Source of the DNA: Oscillospiraceae bacterium
GTDB lineage: Bacteria; Bacillota; Clostridia; Oscillospirales; Oscillospiraceae
DNA: 50,492 nucleotides
Direction: 5' to 3'
Assembly: GCA_017518225.1 (NCBI GenBank)
Contig: JAFWVV010000036.1
Coordinates: 1-50,492, forward strand
The notes below the pieces were generated by a model, which searched no databases, was not told where the DNA came from, and worked only from the letters and a program-made list of their open reading frames with translations. Position 1 is the stretch's first letter; every line of letters begins with the position of its first letter. This document shows, piece after piece, positions 8,056 through 17,002 of the stretch. A program made the translations under genes and the position numbers.

Positions 8056-8424
8056 ATGAACGACAATTACATCACCTGCCAGGACGAGCTTGGCAGCATC
8101 AATATCTCCGAGGATGTGATCCACAGCCTCGTCCGCACTGCGGTTTCCGAGGTTGAAGGGGTTGCCGCGCTTGCCAACACCGCGGGCGGTGAGCTGGCGG
8201 AGCTGTTGGGGCTGAAAACGGTCACCAAGGGCGTCAAAGTCCAGTTGGACGACAATCAGGCGGTGGTAGACGTCATTATCAGCGTCTGCTACGGCTCCAA
8301 TATTCTTAAGGTCGCCAAAGAAGTGCAGGAAAAGGTGACCGGCCTGATCCAGAACACTACGGGCTTTGAGCGTCCGCAGGTCAACGTCCATGTTTCCGGG
8401 CTGAGCTTTGAGAAAGATAAGTAA
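8056..8424 (+). CDS. Asp23/Gls24 family envelope stress protein
   Basis: 122 residues, equivalent to YqhY of Bacillus, which sits at the same place next to nusB. ATG 8056 follows GGGGAGG (8043-8049). The family pattern is clear: GSINISEDVIHSLVRTAV at the start, then EVEGVAAL, and a C-terminal beta-rich VNVHVSGLSF. No membrane segment. In Bacillus, YqhY is linked to control of acetyl-CoA carboxylase, but the accBC genes that usually precede it are absent here, so only a general envelope or fatty-acid related role is inferred. Confidence 0.9.
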   Translation: MNDNYITCQDELGSINISEDVIHSLVRTAVSEVEGVAALANTAGGELAELLGLKTVTKGVKVQLDDNQAVVDVIISVCYGSNILKVAKEVQEKVTGLIQNTTGFERPQVNVHVSGLSFEKDK

Positions 8425-8442
8425 TCACAGGGGGGATAGGAT

Positions 8443-8913
8443 ATGACAAGGAGCACGGCACGCCATCTGGCCATTCAGCTTTGCTTTGCCTCCGCCGCCT
8501 CCGGCCGCAGTCCGGCAACGCTTGCCGAAGAGTTTTTCAGCGATGAGCATTTTGCCACGCTTTCCGCGGAGGACGAGCTGTATGCAGAGCTTCCGAAAGG
8601 GAAGTATCTCGACTATATTCTTCGTCTCTGCTCGCTCGTTGTGGACAGGCAGGAGGAGCTTGACGCGATGATCGAACGCCATGCCAGGGGCTGGCGTCCG
8701 GAACGTATTTCGCGCACGGCGCTGGCGGTTTTGCGCTGTGCCATCTGTGAGATTCTCTATTTCGATGACGTGCCGGCTGCAGCGGCAATCAATGAGGCGG
8801 TTGAACTCGATAAGCGATATGACGACTCCGAGACGGTCTCTTTTGTCAACGGCGTCCTGGGCGGCTTTGTCCGTGAAACCGAAAACGATAAGCTGCAAGA
8901 GGAACAGACATGA
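8443..8913 (+). CDS. nusB: Transcription antitermination factor NusB
   Basis: 156 residues, all-helical NusB fold. N-terminal TARHLAIQLCFA is the family's RNA-binding opening, and the C-terminal half has the signature RTALAVLRCAICEILYFDD followed by INEAVELDKRY and FVNGVLGG. It works with NusE (S10) on boxA RNA to allow rRNA transcription. The RBS GGGGGGA lies 13 bases upstream. It overlaps xseA by four bases (ATGA). Confidence 0.95.
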   Translation: MTRSTARHLAIQLCFASAASGRSPATLAEEFFSDEHFATLSAEDELYAELPKGKYLDYILRLCSLVVDRQEELDAMIERHARGWRPERISRTALAVLRCAICEILYFDDVPAAAAINEAVELDKRYDDSETVSFVNGVLGGFVRETENDKLQEEQT

Positions 8914-10133
8914 GCGAGCTGCGGCAAAGCTTATCCGTCACAGAGCTCAACGAGCGTATCCGCGGTTTGCTTGAGCTTGATCCGATGCTGGCCAACGTGA
9001 GCGTGTACGGAGAGCTGTCCAACTATAAGATTTATCCCTCGGGTCACCACTATTTTACGCTGAAAGACAGCGAGAGCAGTTTGCGCTGTGTGCTCTTTAA
9101 GGGCAGCGCGCTCAAGCTCCGCTTTCGTCCGGAAAACGGAATGCGCGTCACCTTGAACGGCCGTATTTCCGTCTACAGCCGCGATGGCGCATATCAGCTG
9201 ATCTGTGCGGGCATGACGCCGGAAGGGATGGGCGATCTTCAGATTGCTTTTGAGCAGTTGAAGGCAAAGCTCGCAGCGGAGGGCTTGTTTGATCCTGCGC
9301 ACAAAAAGGCCTTGCCCGCCATTCCGGGGCGCATTGCCATCATCACCTCGTCAGCGGGCGCCGCGATCCACGATATGATCCGCATTCTGGCCCGTCGCTG
9401 GCCGATGGCGAAGATTCTGCTGCTGCCGGTGCGTGTGCAGGGCGTAGAGGCGCCGCCGGAGATTGCCGGCGCGATCCGCTATGCCAACGAGTTTCAGTTG
9501 GCGGATCTGATCATCACCGGACGCGGCGGCGGCTCGATCGAGGATCTTTGGGCTTTTAACGACGAGCGCGTGGCCCGCGCGATTTTTGCCTCGCAGATTC
9601 CGGTAATTTCCGCGGTTGGTCACGAGCCGGACGTGACGATTTCCGACTATGTGGCAGATCGCCGCGCGTCAACGCCGTCCAATGCGGCGGAGATTGCCGT
9701 ACCGGACTGTCTGGAGGTCGAAGAGATACTGCGCTCTTATGAGATCCGCGGCGGACAGGCCTTGAGAAAACGGCTGCAGCAGTTGCGGGAGCGGCTGCAG
9801 AATTATGCCGATAAGCGTGTTTTGACAGATCCGGCCGCCTCGATTGATAATCGCAGGATAACGCTGGATCATACGCGCTCGCGTTTGTGTGCGGCGCAGG
9901 AGCGGATTGTGTTTGGAAAAAAACAGCGCTATGTTCAGCTCGCTTCATCGCTGGACGCCATGAGCCCGCTGCGCGTGCTCTCGCGTGGATACGCTGTGGC
10001 AAGCGATCCGCAGGGGCAGACGCTGCGTTCGGCAAGGCAGCTCCGGTGCGGCGACACGCTGCGTCTGCGTTTTGCGGACGGACAGGCGAACTGCCGGGTG
10101 GAGGAGCTTGAGATAGAGACGGAAAGGGAGTAA
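8910..10133 (+). CDS. xseA: Exodeoxyribonuclease VII large subunit
   Basis: 407 residues, normal length. N-terminal OB-fold (about residues 1-100, with LSVTELNERIRGLLE and VYGELSNYK), then the catalytic domain with the family signature GGGSIEDLWAFN near residue 210 and AVGHEPDVTISDYVADRRASTP, and a C-terminal helical stalk. With XseB it degrades single-stranded DNA from both ends. Coupled to nusB by ATGA overlap; xseB follows after three bases. Confidence 0.96.
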   Translation: MSELRQSLSVTELNERIRGLLELDPMLANVSVYGELSNYKIYPSGHHYFTLKDSESSLRCVLFKGSALKLRFRPENGMRVTLNGRISVYSRDGAYQLICAGMTPEGMGDLQIAFEQLKAKLAAEGLFDPAHKKALPAIPGRIAIITSSAGAAIHDMIRILARRWPMAKILLLPVRVQGVEAPPEIAGAIRYANEFQLADLIITGRGGGSIEDLWAFNDERVARAIFASQIPVISAVGHEPDVTISDYVADRRASTPSNAAEIAVPDCLEVEEILRSYEIRGGQALRKRLQQLRERLQNYADKRVLTDPAASIDNRRITLDHTRSRLCAAQERIVFGKKQRYVQLASSLDAMSPLRVLSRGYAVASDPQGQTLRSARQLRCGDTLRLRFADGQANCRVEELEIETERE

Positions 10134-10136
10134 AAA

Positions 10137-10373
10137 ATGGCGGAAAAGAAAAAAAGCTTTGAGGAATCTATGTTGCGCATTGACGAGATCGTGCGTCATT
10201 TGGAAAAAGGCGATCTGCCCTTGAGCGAGTCGCTGCACTTATTTGAAGAAGGAACGGCGCTGATTCGCGCCTGCGGAGCGATGCTGGACGAGGCCGAACA
10301 GACGGTTGTCAAGCTCAAAAAGGGTGAGGACAGAAGCCCCGTCGAACTGCCGTTTGAGGATGAAAACGCATGA
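10137..10373 (+). CDS. xseB: Exodeoxyribonuclease VII small subunit
   Basis: 78 residues: the family core SFEESMLRIDEIVRHLEKGDLPL followed by a helix ending EEGTALIRAC, which wraps the large subunit. AAGGGAG lies seven bases before the ATG. It overlaps ispA by four bases. Confidence 0.95.
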   Translation: MAEKKKSFEESMLRIDEIVRHLEKGDLPLSESLHLFEEGTALIRACGAMLDEAEQTVVKLKKGEDRSPVELPFEDENA

Positions 10374-11242
10374 CGCGCACAGAGTATTATGCGCTGATTG
10401 ATGATAGGCTGCAGGAATATTTTGATTTGCGTGCGGAGGATTTTCCTTTTGCCGGACTGGCGGAGGCAATGCGTTACAGCCTTCTTGCCGGAGGAAAGCG
10501 CATTCGTGCCATTTTGACGCTTGAGTTTTGCCGCCTTTGCGGCGGTGATATTCAAGCGGCGCTGCCGGTGGCTTGTGCAATTGAAATGCTGCATGCCTAT
10601 AGTCTGATTCACGATGATCTGCCGTGCATGGATAACGACGATCTGCGCCGGGGCAAGCCGACAAACCATGTGGTTTACGGCGAGTGCACGGCAATCTTGG
10701 CGGGAGATGCGCTGCAGGCGGAGGCCTTTGGAACGATTCTTCGTTCCGGGCTGCCGGCGGAGCGGCGTGCAAACTGCGCGGAGGATTTGGCGAACGCCGT
10801 CGGGCTTGAGGGCATGTGCGGCGGACAGTTTCTGGATATGCTCGGTGAGGGAAAGCGCCTGAGTGAGCAGGAACTGGACGAGATCAACGGCCGCAAAACC
10901 GGCGCGCTGCTGACAGCGGCCTGCGGCATGGGCGTCCATGCAGCCGGCGGTACGGAGGAGCAGTGGAAGGCGGCGTCCCTGTTTGGCGCTGTCATCGGTC
11001 ACGCCTTTCAGCTGCGCGACGATATGCTGGACGTGATTGGCTCTGAGCAGGAGCTGGGCAAGCCCATTGGTTCCGATGCACAGGAGCAAAAGAACACCTA
11101 TGTGAGCTTGTGCGGTATGGACGTCTGCGCACAGCGGATCGAACGCTTGAGCGCCTATGCCAAGCAGCTGCTGCGTGAAAACTTCGTGGATACGGCTTTC
11201 TTGTGTGAACTGGTCGATTCTCTTGCTGAGAGAACGAATTAA
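10370..11242 (+). CDS. ispA: Farnesyl diphosphate synthase (polyprenyl synthetase family)
   Basis: 290 residues. Joins isopentenyl and dimethylallyl diphosphate to make C15 farnesyl diphosphate for undecaprenyl and quinone precursors. Visible motifs: GGKRIRAIL near residue 43, the first Asp-rich motif DDLPCMD (about 82-88), GDALQAEAF, KTGALL, and the second Asp-rich motif RDDMLD near 220. It lies just ahead of dxs, so the first enzyme of the MEP pathway and a later prenyl synthase are co-expressed. C15 specificity is inferred from family and context. Confidence 0.92.
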   Translation: MTRTEYYALIDDRLQEYFDLRAEDFPFAGLAEAMRYSLLAGGKRIRAILTLEFCRLCGGDIQAALPVACAIEMLHAYSLIHDDLPCMDNDDLRRGKPTNHVVYGECTAILAGDALQAEAFGTILRSGLPAERRANCAEDLANAVGLEGMCGGQFLDMLGEGKRLSEQELDEINGRKTGALLTAACGMGVHAAGGTEEQWKAASLFGAVIGHAFQLRDDMLDVIGSEQELGKPIGSDAQEQKNTYVSLCGMDVCAQRIERLSAYAKQLLRENFVDTAFLCELVDSLAERTN

Positions 11243-11263
11243 AACAATCGAGGAGCTTTTGGC

Positions 11264-13108
11264 TTGAGTATATTAGAAACAATCCATCGCTCGAACGACG
11301 TTAAAAAGCTGAGGGAAGAGCAACTGCCCGTGCTTTGCGGCGAGCTTCGCGAGATGATTATCAAAACCGTTTCGAAAACAGGCGGGCATCTTTCGTCCAA
11401 TCTGGGCACGGTCGAGCTGACGGTTGCGCTGCACCGCGTCTACAACAGCGAAATTGATCGCATCGTCTTTGACGTAGGGCATCAGAGCTACAGCCACAAG
11501 ATGATAACCGGGCGCGCGCAGCAGTTTTCCACGCTGCGGCAGTTTGGCGGTCTTTCGGGCTTTCCCAAGCCCTATGAGGCCGTGGATGACGCCTGCATTG
11601 CCGGCCACGCCTCCAACGCGGTTTCCGTGGCGCTGGGTATGGCGCGCGCGCGCAGCCGCCTGGGGGATAAATACGACGTTGCGGCAGTTATTGGCGACGG
11701 TGCGATGAGCGGCGGGCTCGCCTATGAGGGGCTGACCAACGCGGCATCGAGCGGCGAGCCGATGGTTATAATCCTCAATGACAATAACATGTCCATCAGT
11801 GAAAACGTGGGCGGAACGGCCAGCCTCTTGCAGCAGATGCGCGCCCGTCCGGGCTATATCAGCTTCAAGCGCTGGTATCGCGAGGCGCTTTCCAAAACGC
11901 CGAAGTTGTATCAATTCAACCATAGCATCAAGGAATGGATCAAATCCCGCGTGCTGCAGGAAAATATGTTTACGGAAATGGGTTTGTACTATCTGGGACC
12001 TGTTGACGGGCATGATCTGCTCAGTCTGGAAACGGCGATCCGTTACGCCCGCGATATGCGCAAAACCGTGCTGCTGCACGTACTTACCAAAAAGGGAAAA
12101 GGCTGCAGCTATGCGTCGCGTGAGCCGGAGCGATATCACGGCCCGGGCAGCTTTGACCCCGTGACTGGTGCGATGCCGGCGGCAAAGCCCTGCTTTTCCA
12201 CAGCGTTTGGCGACGCTCTTTGCGAATTGGCGCAAAAGGAGCCGCGGGTGACGGCGATCACGGCGGCTATGAGCGCCGGAACCGGGCTGGATGCCTTTCG
12301 CGAACGATTTCCCGACCGCTTTTTTGACGTCGGCATTGCGGAAGGGCACAGCGTCTCGATGGCTGCCGGTTTGGCAAAACAGGGACTGATTCCCGTCTTT
12401 GCCGTCTATTCGAGCTTTTTGCAGCGCGCCTATGATATGCTGATACATGACGTTGCGCTGCAGGGGCTGCACGTGGTGCTGGGCGTAGATCGCGCGGGGC
12501 TTGTCGGCAGCGATGGCGAGACGCACCACGGCGTTTTTGACGTCAGTTATCTGTCCTCGGTGCCGGGGATGAGCATTTGGTGTCCTGCCTCCTTTGCGGA
12601 ATTGCGCGAAATGCTTCGCTATGCCGTACTGGAGGAAACCGGACCCGTTGCCGTCCGCTATCCGCGCGGCGGCGAGGGCGCATATACCGATTCTTGTCTC
12701 GAGGAAGAGACTCTTTTGTCCGAGGGCGAGGATTTGACGCTTGTCTGTTATGGCGCTACGGTCAATACGATGCTTTCCGTTGTAGATCGACTGAAGGATG
12801 CGGGCGTATGCGCGGAGCTGATTAAGCTCAACCGCATCCGACCCAATCGCTTCGCGAGCTGTCTGGGCTCTTTGAAAAAAACCGGGCGGCTGCTGGTCGC
12901 GGAGGAGGTATGTGCCGCTGGATGCATCGGCAGGCAGCTGCTGGCGGCCACGGCGGAAGCGGGCTTTGTACCGCAGGCGGTCAAGCTCGTCAATCTGGGC
13001 GACGGCGTTGTCACGCACGGCTCGGTGGAAGAGCTCTTGCAGCTCAAGGGGCTTGACGCCGACAGCATTGCGCGCGCCGCGCTGGAGTTGCTCGGTAAAG
13101 GAGAATGA
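11264..13108 (+). CDS. dxs: 1-deoxy-D-xylulose-5-phosphate synthase
   Basis: 614 residues, starting at TTG 11264 after CGAGGAG. First and rate-limiting enzyme of the MEP isoprenoid pathway: it condenses pyruvate and glyceraldehyde-3-phosphate with thiamine diphosphate. Visible: GGHLSSNLGTVELTVALH, FDVGHQSY, the ThDP/Mg motif GDGAMSGGLAYEGLTNA..ILNDN (about residues 147-175), the pyrimidine-domain block DVGIAEGHSVSMAAGLA near 360, and a transketolase C-terminal domain. With ispH at the far end of the window and ispA upstream, three isoprenoid genes are present. Confidence 0.96.
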   Translation: MSILETIHRSNDVKKLREEQLPVLCGELREMIIKTVSKTGGHLSSNLGTVELTVALHRVYNSEIDRIVFDVGHQSYSHKMITGRAQQFSTLRQFGGLSGFPKPYEAVDDACIAGHASNAVSVALGMARARSRLGDKYDVAAVIGDGAMSGGLAYEGLTNAASSGEPMVIILNDNNMSISENVGGTASLLQQMRARPGYISFKRWYREALSKTPKLYQFNHSIKEWIKSRVLQENMFTEMGLYYLGPVDGHDLLSLETAIRYARDMRKTVLLHVLTKKGKGCSYASREPERYHGPGSFDPVTGAMPAAKPCFSTAFGDALCELAQKEPRVTAITAAMSAGTGLDAFRERFPDRFFDVGIAEGHSVSMAAGLAKQGLIPVFAVYSSFLQRAYDMLIHDVALQGLHVVLGVDRAGLVGSDGETHHGVFDVSYLSSVPGMSIWCPASFAELREMLRYAVLEETGPVAVRYPRGGEGAYTDSCLEEETLLSEGEDLTLVCYGATVNTMLSVVDRLKDAGVCAELIKLNRIRPNRFASCLGSLKKTGRLLVAEEVCAAGCIGRQLLAATAEAGFVPQAVKLVNLGDGVVTHGSVEELLQLKGLDADSIARAALELLGKGE

Positions 13109-13109
13109 G

Positions 13110-13904
13110 ATGAAGAAGATCAGACTCGATCAGCTTGTTTTCGAGCGCGGCTTGACCGAAAGCCGGGAGCGCGCGAAAACGACGGTGATGAGCGGTCTCG
13201 TGTTTGTCAACGGCCAGCGCGCGGACAAGCCGGGTATGGCTGTGCCGCCGGATGCGAGCATCGAAATCCACGGCGAGGCGCTGCCCTTTGTCAGCCGCGG
13301 CGGCTGGAAGCTGGATAAGGCGCTGCGTGTTTTTCCCGTCGATCCGTCCGGGAAACGCTGTATCGACTGCGGCGCATCGACAGGCGGCTTCACGGACGTG
13401 CTGCTGCAGCATGGCGCGGCCAGGGTCTACGCGGTGGACGTCGGCTATGGTCAGCTGGCGTGGAAGCTGCGCACGGACGAGCGCGTGGTTAATATGGAGC
13501 GTACCAATCTGCGCTACGTGACGGAGGAACTGATTCCGGAAAAGCTGGATCTGGCGGTGATGGACGTTTCGTTCATTTCCATTCGTCTGATTTTGCCGGC
13601 GCTGACGCCGCTGCTCAAGGACGCTGCCGATCTGATCTGCCTGATTAAGCCCCAGTTTGAGGCGGGGCGCGAGGAAGTCGGAAAAAAGGGCGTCGTGCGC
13701 GACGAAGTGGTGCACCGCCGCGTGATTCGTGAGATTCTGGATTTTGCGCCCACGTTGGGCTTGACGGTGATGGGACTGGATTTTTCGCCGATCAAGGGGC
13801 CGGAAGGCAATATTGAGTATATCTGTTATATGAAAAACGGCGATTTTCAAGCGCCGGCGCCGGATGTGGACGCCGTCGTAAAAGCCTCGCATGAGGCGTT
13901 GTAA
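13110..13904 (+). CDS. tlyA: TlyA-family rRNA 2'-O-methyltransferase
   Basis: 264 residues from ATG 13110, just after the dxs stop, with AAAGGAG (13098-13104) upstream; the frame is open earlier only inside dxs. N-terminal S4 RNA-binding domain (RLDQLVFERGLTESRERAKTTV..), linker FVSRGGWKLDKAL, then an FtsJ/RrmJ-type Rossmann methyltransferase: SAM motif DCGASTGGFTDVLL near 92, DVGYGQLAWKL, MDVSFIS near 150, and LIKPQFEAG with the catalytic Lys. Equivalent to Bacillus YqxC. Mycobacterial TlyA methylates 16S and 23S rRNA; the exact target here is not known. Confidence 0.93.
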   Translation: MKKIRLDQLVFERGLTESRERAKTTVMSGLVFVNGQRADKPGMAVPPDASIEIHGEALPFVSRGGWKLDKALRVFPVDPSGKRCIDCGASTGGFTDVLLQHGAARVYAVDVGYGQLAWKLRTDERVVNMERTNLRYVTEELIPEKLDLAVMDVSFISIRLILPALTPLLKDAADLICLIKPQFEAGREEVGKKGVVRDEVVHRRVIREILDFAPTLGLTVMGLDFSPIKGPEGNIEYICYMKNGDFQAPAPDVDAVVKASHEAL

Positions 13905-13916
13905 AGAGGTGGTACG

Positions 13917-14762
13917 ATGATAGCGCTTTGCCCGAACCCCTATCGTGATACGGATTGCACGTTTACGAAAAACGTCGATCTGCTGTTAAAAAAGGCCGGA
14001 TTTCAAACGGCGATTTGTCCCATTTTTTATGAGGACGAATGTGAGATTCTTCCGCCGGATATTCAGGCGAAACGGATTGAAGACCTTGCGGCGGACTGCA
14101 GTCTTGCCGTTGTCATTGGCGGTGACGGCACGATGCTCGCTGTCGTGCGCCGCCTGGGTGAGCGTGAGCTGCCGCTTCTGGGCGTCAACCTCGGCACCAA
14201 GGGCTTTATGACGGCTCTTGAGCCGGAAAATATCGCGTTGATTGCGGAGGCGGCCGCCGGGAAATACCATGTCAGCCGGCGTATGATGCTCGACGTGACT
14301 CTTATGCGCGACGGGAAGGAGCTTTGTTTTGACTGTGCGCTCAACGACGTTGTCGTCCATGGCTACGGTGATTGTGTCGGGATCACTGCCTGGTGCGACG
14401 GACAGCGCATGACAAGCTTTTCCGGCGACGGCGTGATTTTATCGACGCCGACCGGCTCGACCGGATACTCCATGTCAGCCGGAGGGCCGATTGTGGAGCC
14501 GGACGCGGAGAACATTATTTTAAGCCCGATCTGCGCGCATGTGATGGGCTCTCGCACCTTTGTGCTGGACCCGGAGCGTGAGATCGTCATTAAAACCGAA
14601 AAATCCCACGGTCGCCGCGCTTATCTTTCTGTGGACGGCAATTCCGTGTTTGATCTGGAAAACGGGGATTTGCTGCGAATCAAACGCTCCGGTCATTATA
14701 CCTTGATGGCCAATATGGGTCTCAAGAGCTTTTATGAAATCGCATTTGAAAAATTAAGATAA
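13917..14762 (+). CDS. nadK: NAD kinase
   Basis: 281 residues; phosphorylates NAD to NADP. Key motif VIGGDGTML near residue 64 (GGDGT holds the catalytic Asp), then GVNLGTKGFMTAL, the NE/D region ALNDVVVHGYG, and the diphosphate-binding loop STPTGSTGYSMSAGGPIV near 180. The strong RBS AGAGGTGG (13905-13912) looks like a T-box core by chance. Its place between tlyA and argR is usual in Clostridia, where it is inserted relative to Bacillus. Confidence 0.95.
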   Translation: MIALCPNPYRDTDCTFTKNVDLLLKKAGFQTAICPIFYEDECEILPPDIQAKRIEDLAADCSLAVVIGGDGTMLAVVRRLGERELPLLGVNLGTKGFMTALEPENIALIAEAAAGKYHVSRRMMLDVTLMRDGKELCFDCALNDVVVHGYGDCVGITAWCDGQRMTSFSGDGVILSTPTGSTGYSMSAGGPIVEPDAENIILSPICAHVMGSRTFVLDPEREIVIKTEKSHGRRAYLSVDGNSVFDLENGDLLRIKRSGHYTLMANMGLKSFYEIAFEKLR

Positions 14763-14775
14763 ATGGGGGAAACAC

Positions 14776-15231
14776 ATGAAACCGGGAAGACAGAATTTGA
14801 TCCTTGAGATTATCAACGAGCAGGATATCGAGACCCAGCATCAGCTTTTGAAGGCTTTGGCTGAGCGTGGCATAAAGAGCACGCAGGCAACGCTGTCCAG
14901 AGATATCAAGGATATGCGCCTCATCAAGCAGATGGGCGCCAACGGGCACTACCGCTACGCTGTCAGTACGGAACAGATCAACGACGAGTTGGCACAGAAG
15001 CTGCGCACGATCTTCCGCGAGAGTGTCACCAGCTTTGACGTAGCACAGAATCTCTTGATCATCAAGACGCTGCCGAGTCTGGCTCCTGCGGCCTGCTCCG
15101 CCATCGAGGCGATGAAGGATCCCGCGCTGGTCGGCGCGCTGGCCGGACATGACACGGCATTTTTGGCGCTGAAGGATACGCAGGCGGCGGAGAAGCTGCG
15201 CCGCGAGATTGAAAGCATCCTCAGTCATTGA
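14776..15231 (+). CDS. argR: Arginine repressor ArgR with altered GDDT motif
   Basis: 151 residues. N-terminal winged helix (residues 1-65; TQATLSRDIKDMRLIK at 37-52 contains the recognition helix) and C-terminal hexamerisation/arginine-binding domain. The family motif GDDT, whose two Asp residues contact arginine, reads GHDT here (residues 124-127; codon CAT at 15148-15150). No arginine genes are near, but argR next to recN is standard in Firmicutes. GGGGGAA lies seven bases before the ATG. DNA binding looks intact; arginine sensing may differ. Confidence 0.94.
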   Translation: MKPGRQNLILEIINEQDIETQHQLLKALAERGIKSTQATLSRDIKDMRLIKQMGANGHYRYAVSTEQINDELAQKLRTIFRESVTSFDVAQNLLIIKTLPSLAPAACSAIEAMKDPALVGALAGHDTAFLALKDTQAAEKLRREIESILSH

Positions 15232-15277
15232 TTTTCACTTTTCACTTTTGCGTTTTGATGGGCGGTGATGGGTTTCC

Positions 15278-16957
15278 ATGCTGCGAGAGCTGTTTATTGA
15301 GAATATTGCGGTCATCGAGCGGGCGGAGATATCCTTCGCTGCGGGCTTGAACGTGCTGACGGGCGAGACCGGCGCGGGCAAATCCATCGTGATTGACGCG
15401 ATCGGCGCGGTGCTGGGCGAGCGCGTGAGCCGCGAGCTGGTGCGCAGCGGCGCAGAGCGCGGCCTTGTGACGGCGGTTTTTGACAAATCCAACGTTGAGG
15501 GCTGGCTGCGCGACAACGAGATCGACGCCGATGACGAGCTGATTTTGCAGCGGCGCATCGGCGCGGACGGGAAAAGCAGCGCGCGCATCTGCGGCATGCC
15601 GGTGACGGCGGCGCAGATCAAGGAGCTGGCGGCGCTTCTCATCGACGTGCACGGGCAAAACGACGGACGGCAGTTGCTGGACGAGCGTATGCACCGCGCC
15701 TACCTGGATCGTTTTGGCGGGCATCAGGACGCGATCGCTGCGTTTTCGACGGAATATCAGGCCTTGAAGACGCTGGATCAAGAGATCGACGCGCTGCAGA
15801 TGGACGAGCTGGAAAAGGAACGACTGAGCGAAAATCTCCGGCAGAGCATCCGCGAGCTGGAGGCGGCGGAGCTGCGTCCGGGCGAGCAGGAGGAGCTGAT
15901 CGCCCGTCGTGATCTGCTGCGAAATGCGGAAAAGCTCACTGAGGCGATCGACGCGGGCTATGCCGGGCTCTATGAGAGCGACGAGAGCGCTGTCAACCAG
16001 GCGCAAAGCGCCGCGTATTACATCCATCGTGCGGCGGATCTTGCGCCTGAGCTGCAGCGTGCGGTGAAGGCGGTGGAGGACGCGGTTTTTCAACTGACCG
16101 ACGCGGCGGAGACCTTGCGCGATCTGCGCGATTCCCTCGACTTTTCGCCCGAGGAATATGATCGTATGGAAACGCGTCTTGCCCTGTTTCGCAAGCTGGA
16201 GCGTCGCTATGCCCGAGACGTTGACGCGCTGCCGGCCTATCTGGACGAGTGCCGCGAGAAGCTGGACAATATCCAGTATGCCGACGAGCGCGTGGAAAAG
16301 CTGAAAGCGCAGAGAGGCGCGCTGCTTGAGCGCTGCCGCAAGGCGGGGCTTTCTTTGCGCCAGGCGCGACAGGCGGCGGCAAAGGCGCTGGAAGTGCGCG
16401 TCGTGCAGGAGCTGCGCGAGCTGAACATGCCTTCGGTGCGCTTTGCGGTGGACTTTGCGCCGATCAAGCATGAGCCGGGCTTTGACGTAAACGGCATGGA
16501 CGAGATCCGCTTTGTGATGTCCGCCAACGCCGGCGAGGCGCTGGGGCGCATCAGCAAGATCGCCTCCGGCGGCGAGATGAGCCGCATTATGCTGGCGCTG
16601 AAGAACGTCTTTGCGGAAAAAGACCCGGTCGACACCTTGATCTTTGACGAGATTGACACGGGCGTGTCCGGCATTGCTGCCCAGCGTGTCGGCGAAAAGC
16701 TCTACAGCGTGTCCCGCGGCAAGCAGGTCTTGTGCGTGACGCACCTGCCGCAGATTGCCGCGATGGCTGACAGCCACTATCGCATCGAAAAAAGCGAGAG
16801 CGAGGGGCGCACCTATACGCGCGTGATTGCGCTCGACCGCGAGGGGAGAAAGCAGGAGCTGGCGCGTCTGCACGGCGGCGATCATATCACGGAAATCACC
16901 CTTGCCAGCGCGGAGGAACAATTGAAGGCCGCGGAGCGTTATAAGGCTGCAAAATAA
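15278..16957 (+). CDS. recN: DNA repair protein RecN
   Basis: 559 residues, full length. An SMC-like ATPase acting early in double-strand-break repair. Walker A GETGAGKS near residue 29, a long coiled-coil middle (about 150-350) rich in Glu, Arg and Leu, ABC signature IASGGEMSRIMLALK near 428, and Walker B LIFDEIDTGVSG near 452. Last gene of the asp23-nusB-to-recN run, 46 bases after argR, and closed by a terminator. Confidence 0.96.
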   Translation: MLRELFIENIAVIERAEISFAAGLNVLTGETGAGKSIVIDAIGAVLGERVSRELVRSGAERGLVTAVFDKSNVEGWLRDNEIDADDELILQRRIGADGKSSARICGMPVTAAQIKELAALLIDVHGQNDGRQLLDERMHRAYLDRFGGHQDAIAAFSTEYQALKTLDQEIDALQMDELEKERLSENLRQSIRELEAAELRPGEQEELIARRDLLRNAEKLTEAIDAGYAGLYESDESAVNQAQSAAYYIHRAADLAPELQRAVKAVEDAVFQLTDAAETLRDLRDSLDFSPEEYDRMETRLALFRKLERRYARDVDALPAYLDECREKLDNIQYADERVEKLKAQRGALLERCRKAGLSLRQARQAAAKALEVRVVQELRELNMPSVRFAVDFAPIKHEPGFDVNGMDEIRFVMSANAGEALGRISKIASGGEMSRIMLALKNVFAEKDPVDTLIFDEIDTGVSGIAAQRVGEKLYSVSRGKQVLCVTHLPQIAAMADSHYRIEKSESEGRTYTRVIALDREGRKQELARLHGGDHITEITLASAEEQLKAAERYKAAK

Positions 16958-16998
16958 AAACGATACCGGGACAAAAGCTGTCCTGGTATCGTTTTTTT
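16957..16998. terminator. Bidirectional terminator between recN and a convergent gene
   Basis: AAAAACGATACCGGGACA pairs with TGTCCTGGTATCGTTTTT around AAAGC, with one G-U pair and T7 on the plus side and A5 before the stem, so it can work in both directions. It ends recN and, read on the other strand, the membrane protein whose stop lies at 17003. Confidence 0.9.
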
Positions 16999-17002
16999 GG
17001 GG

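Noticed and set aside
11273-13018. A 581-residue open frame antisense to dxs.
   Set aside because: Composition is that of a shadow frame; dxs on the plus strand has all its motifs.
13905-13915. AGAGGTGGTAC before nadK looks like a T-box core.
   Set aside because: No stem I, specifier or terminator lies upstream (the space is the end of tlyA). It is simply the nadK Shine-Dalgarno.
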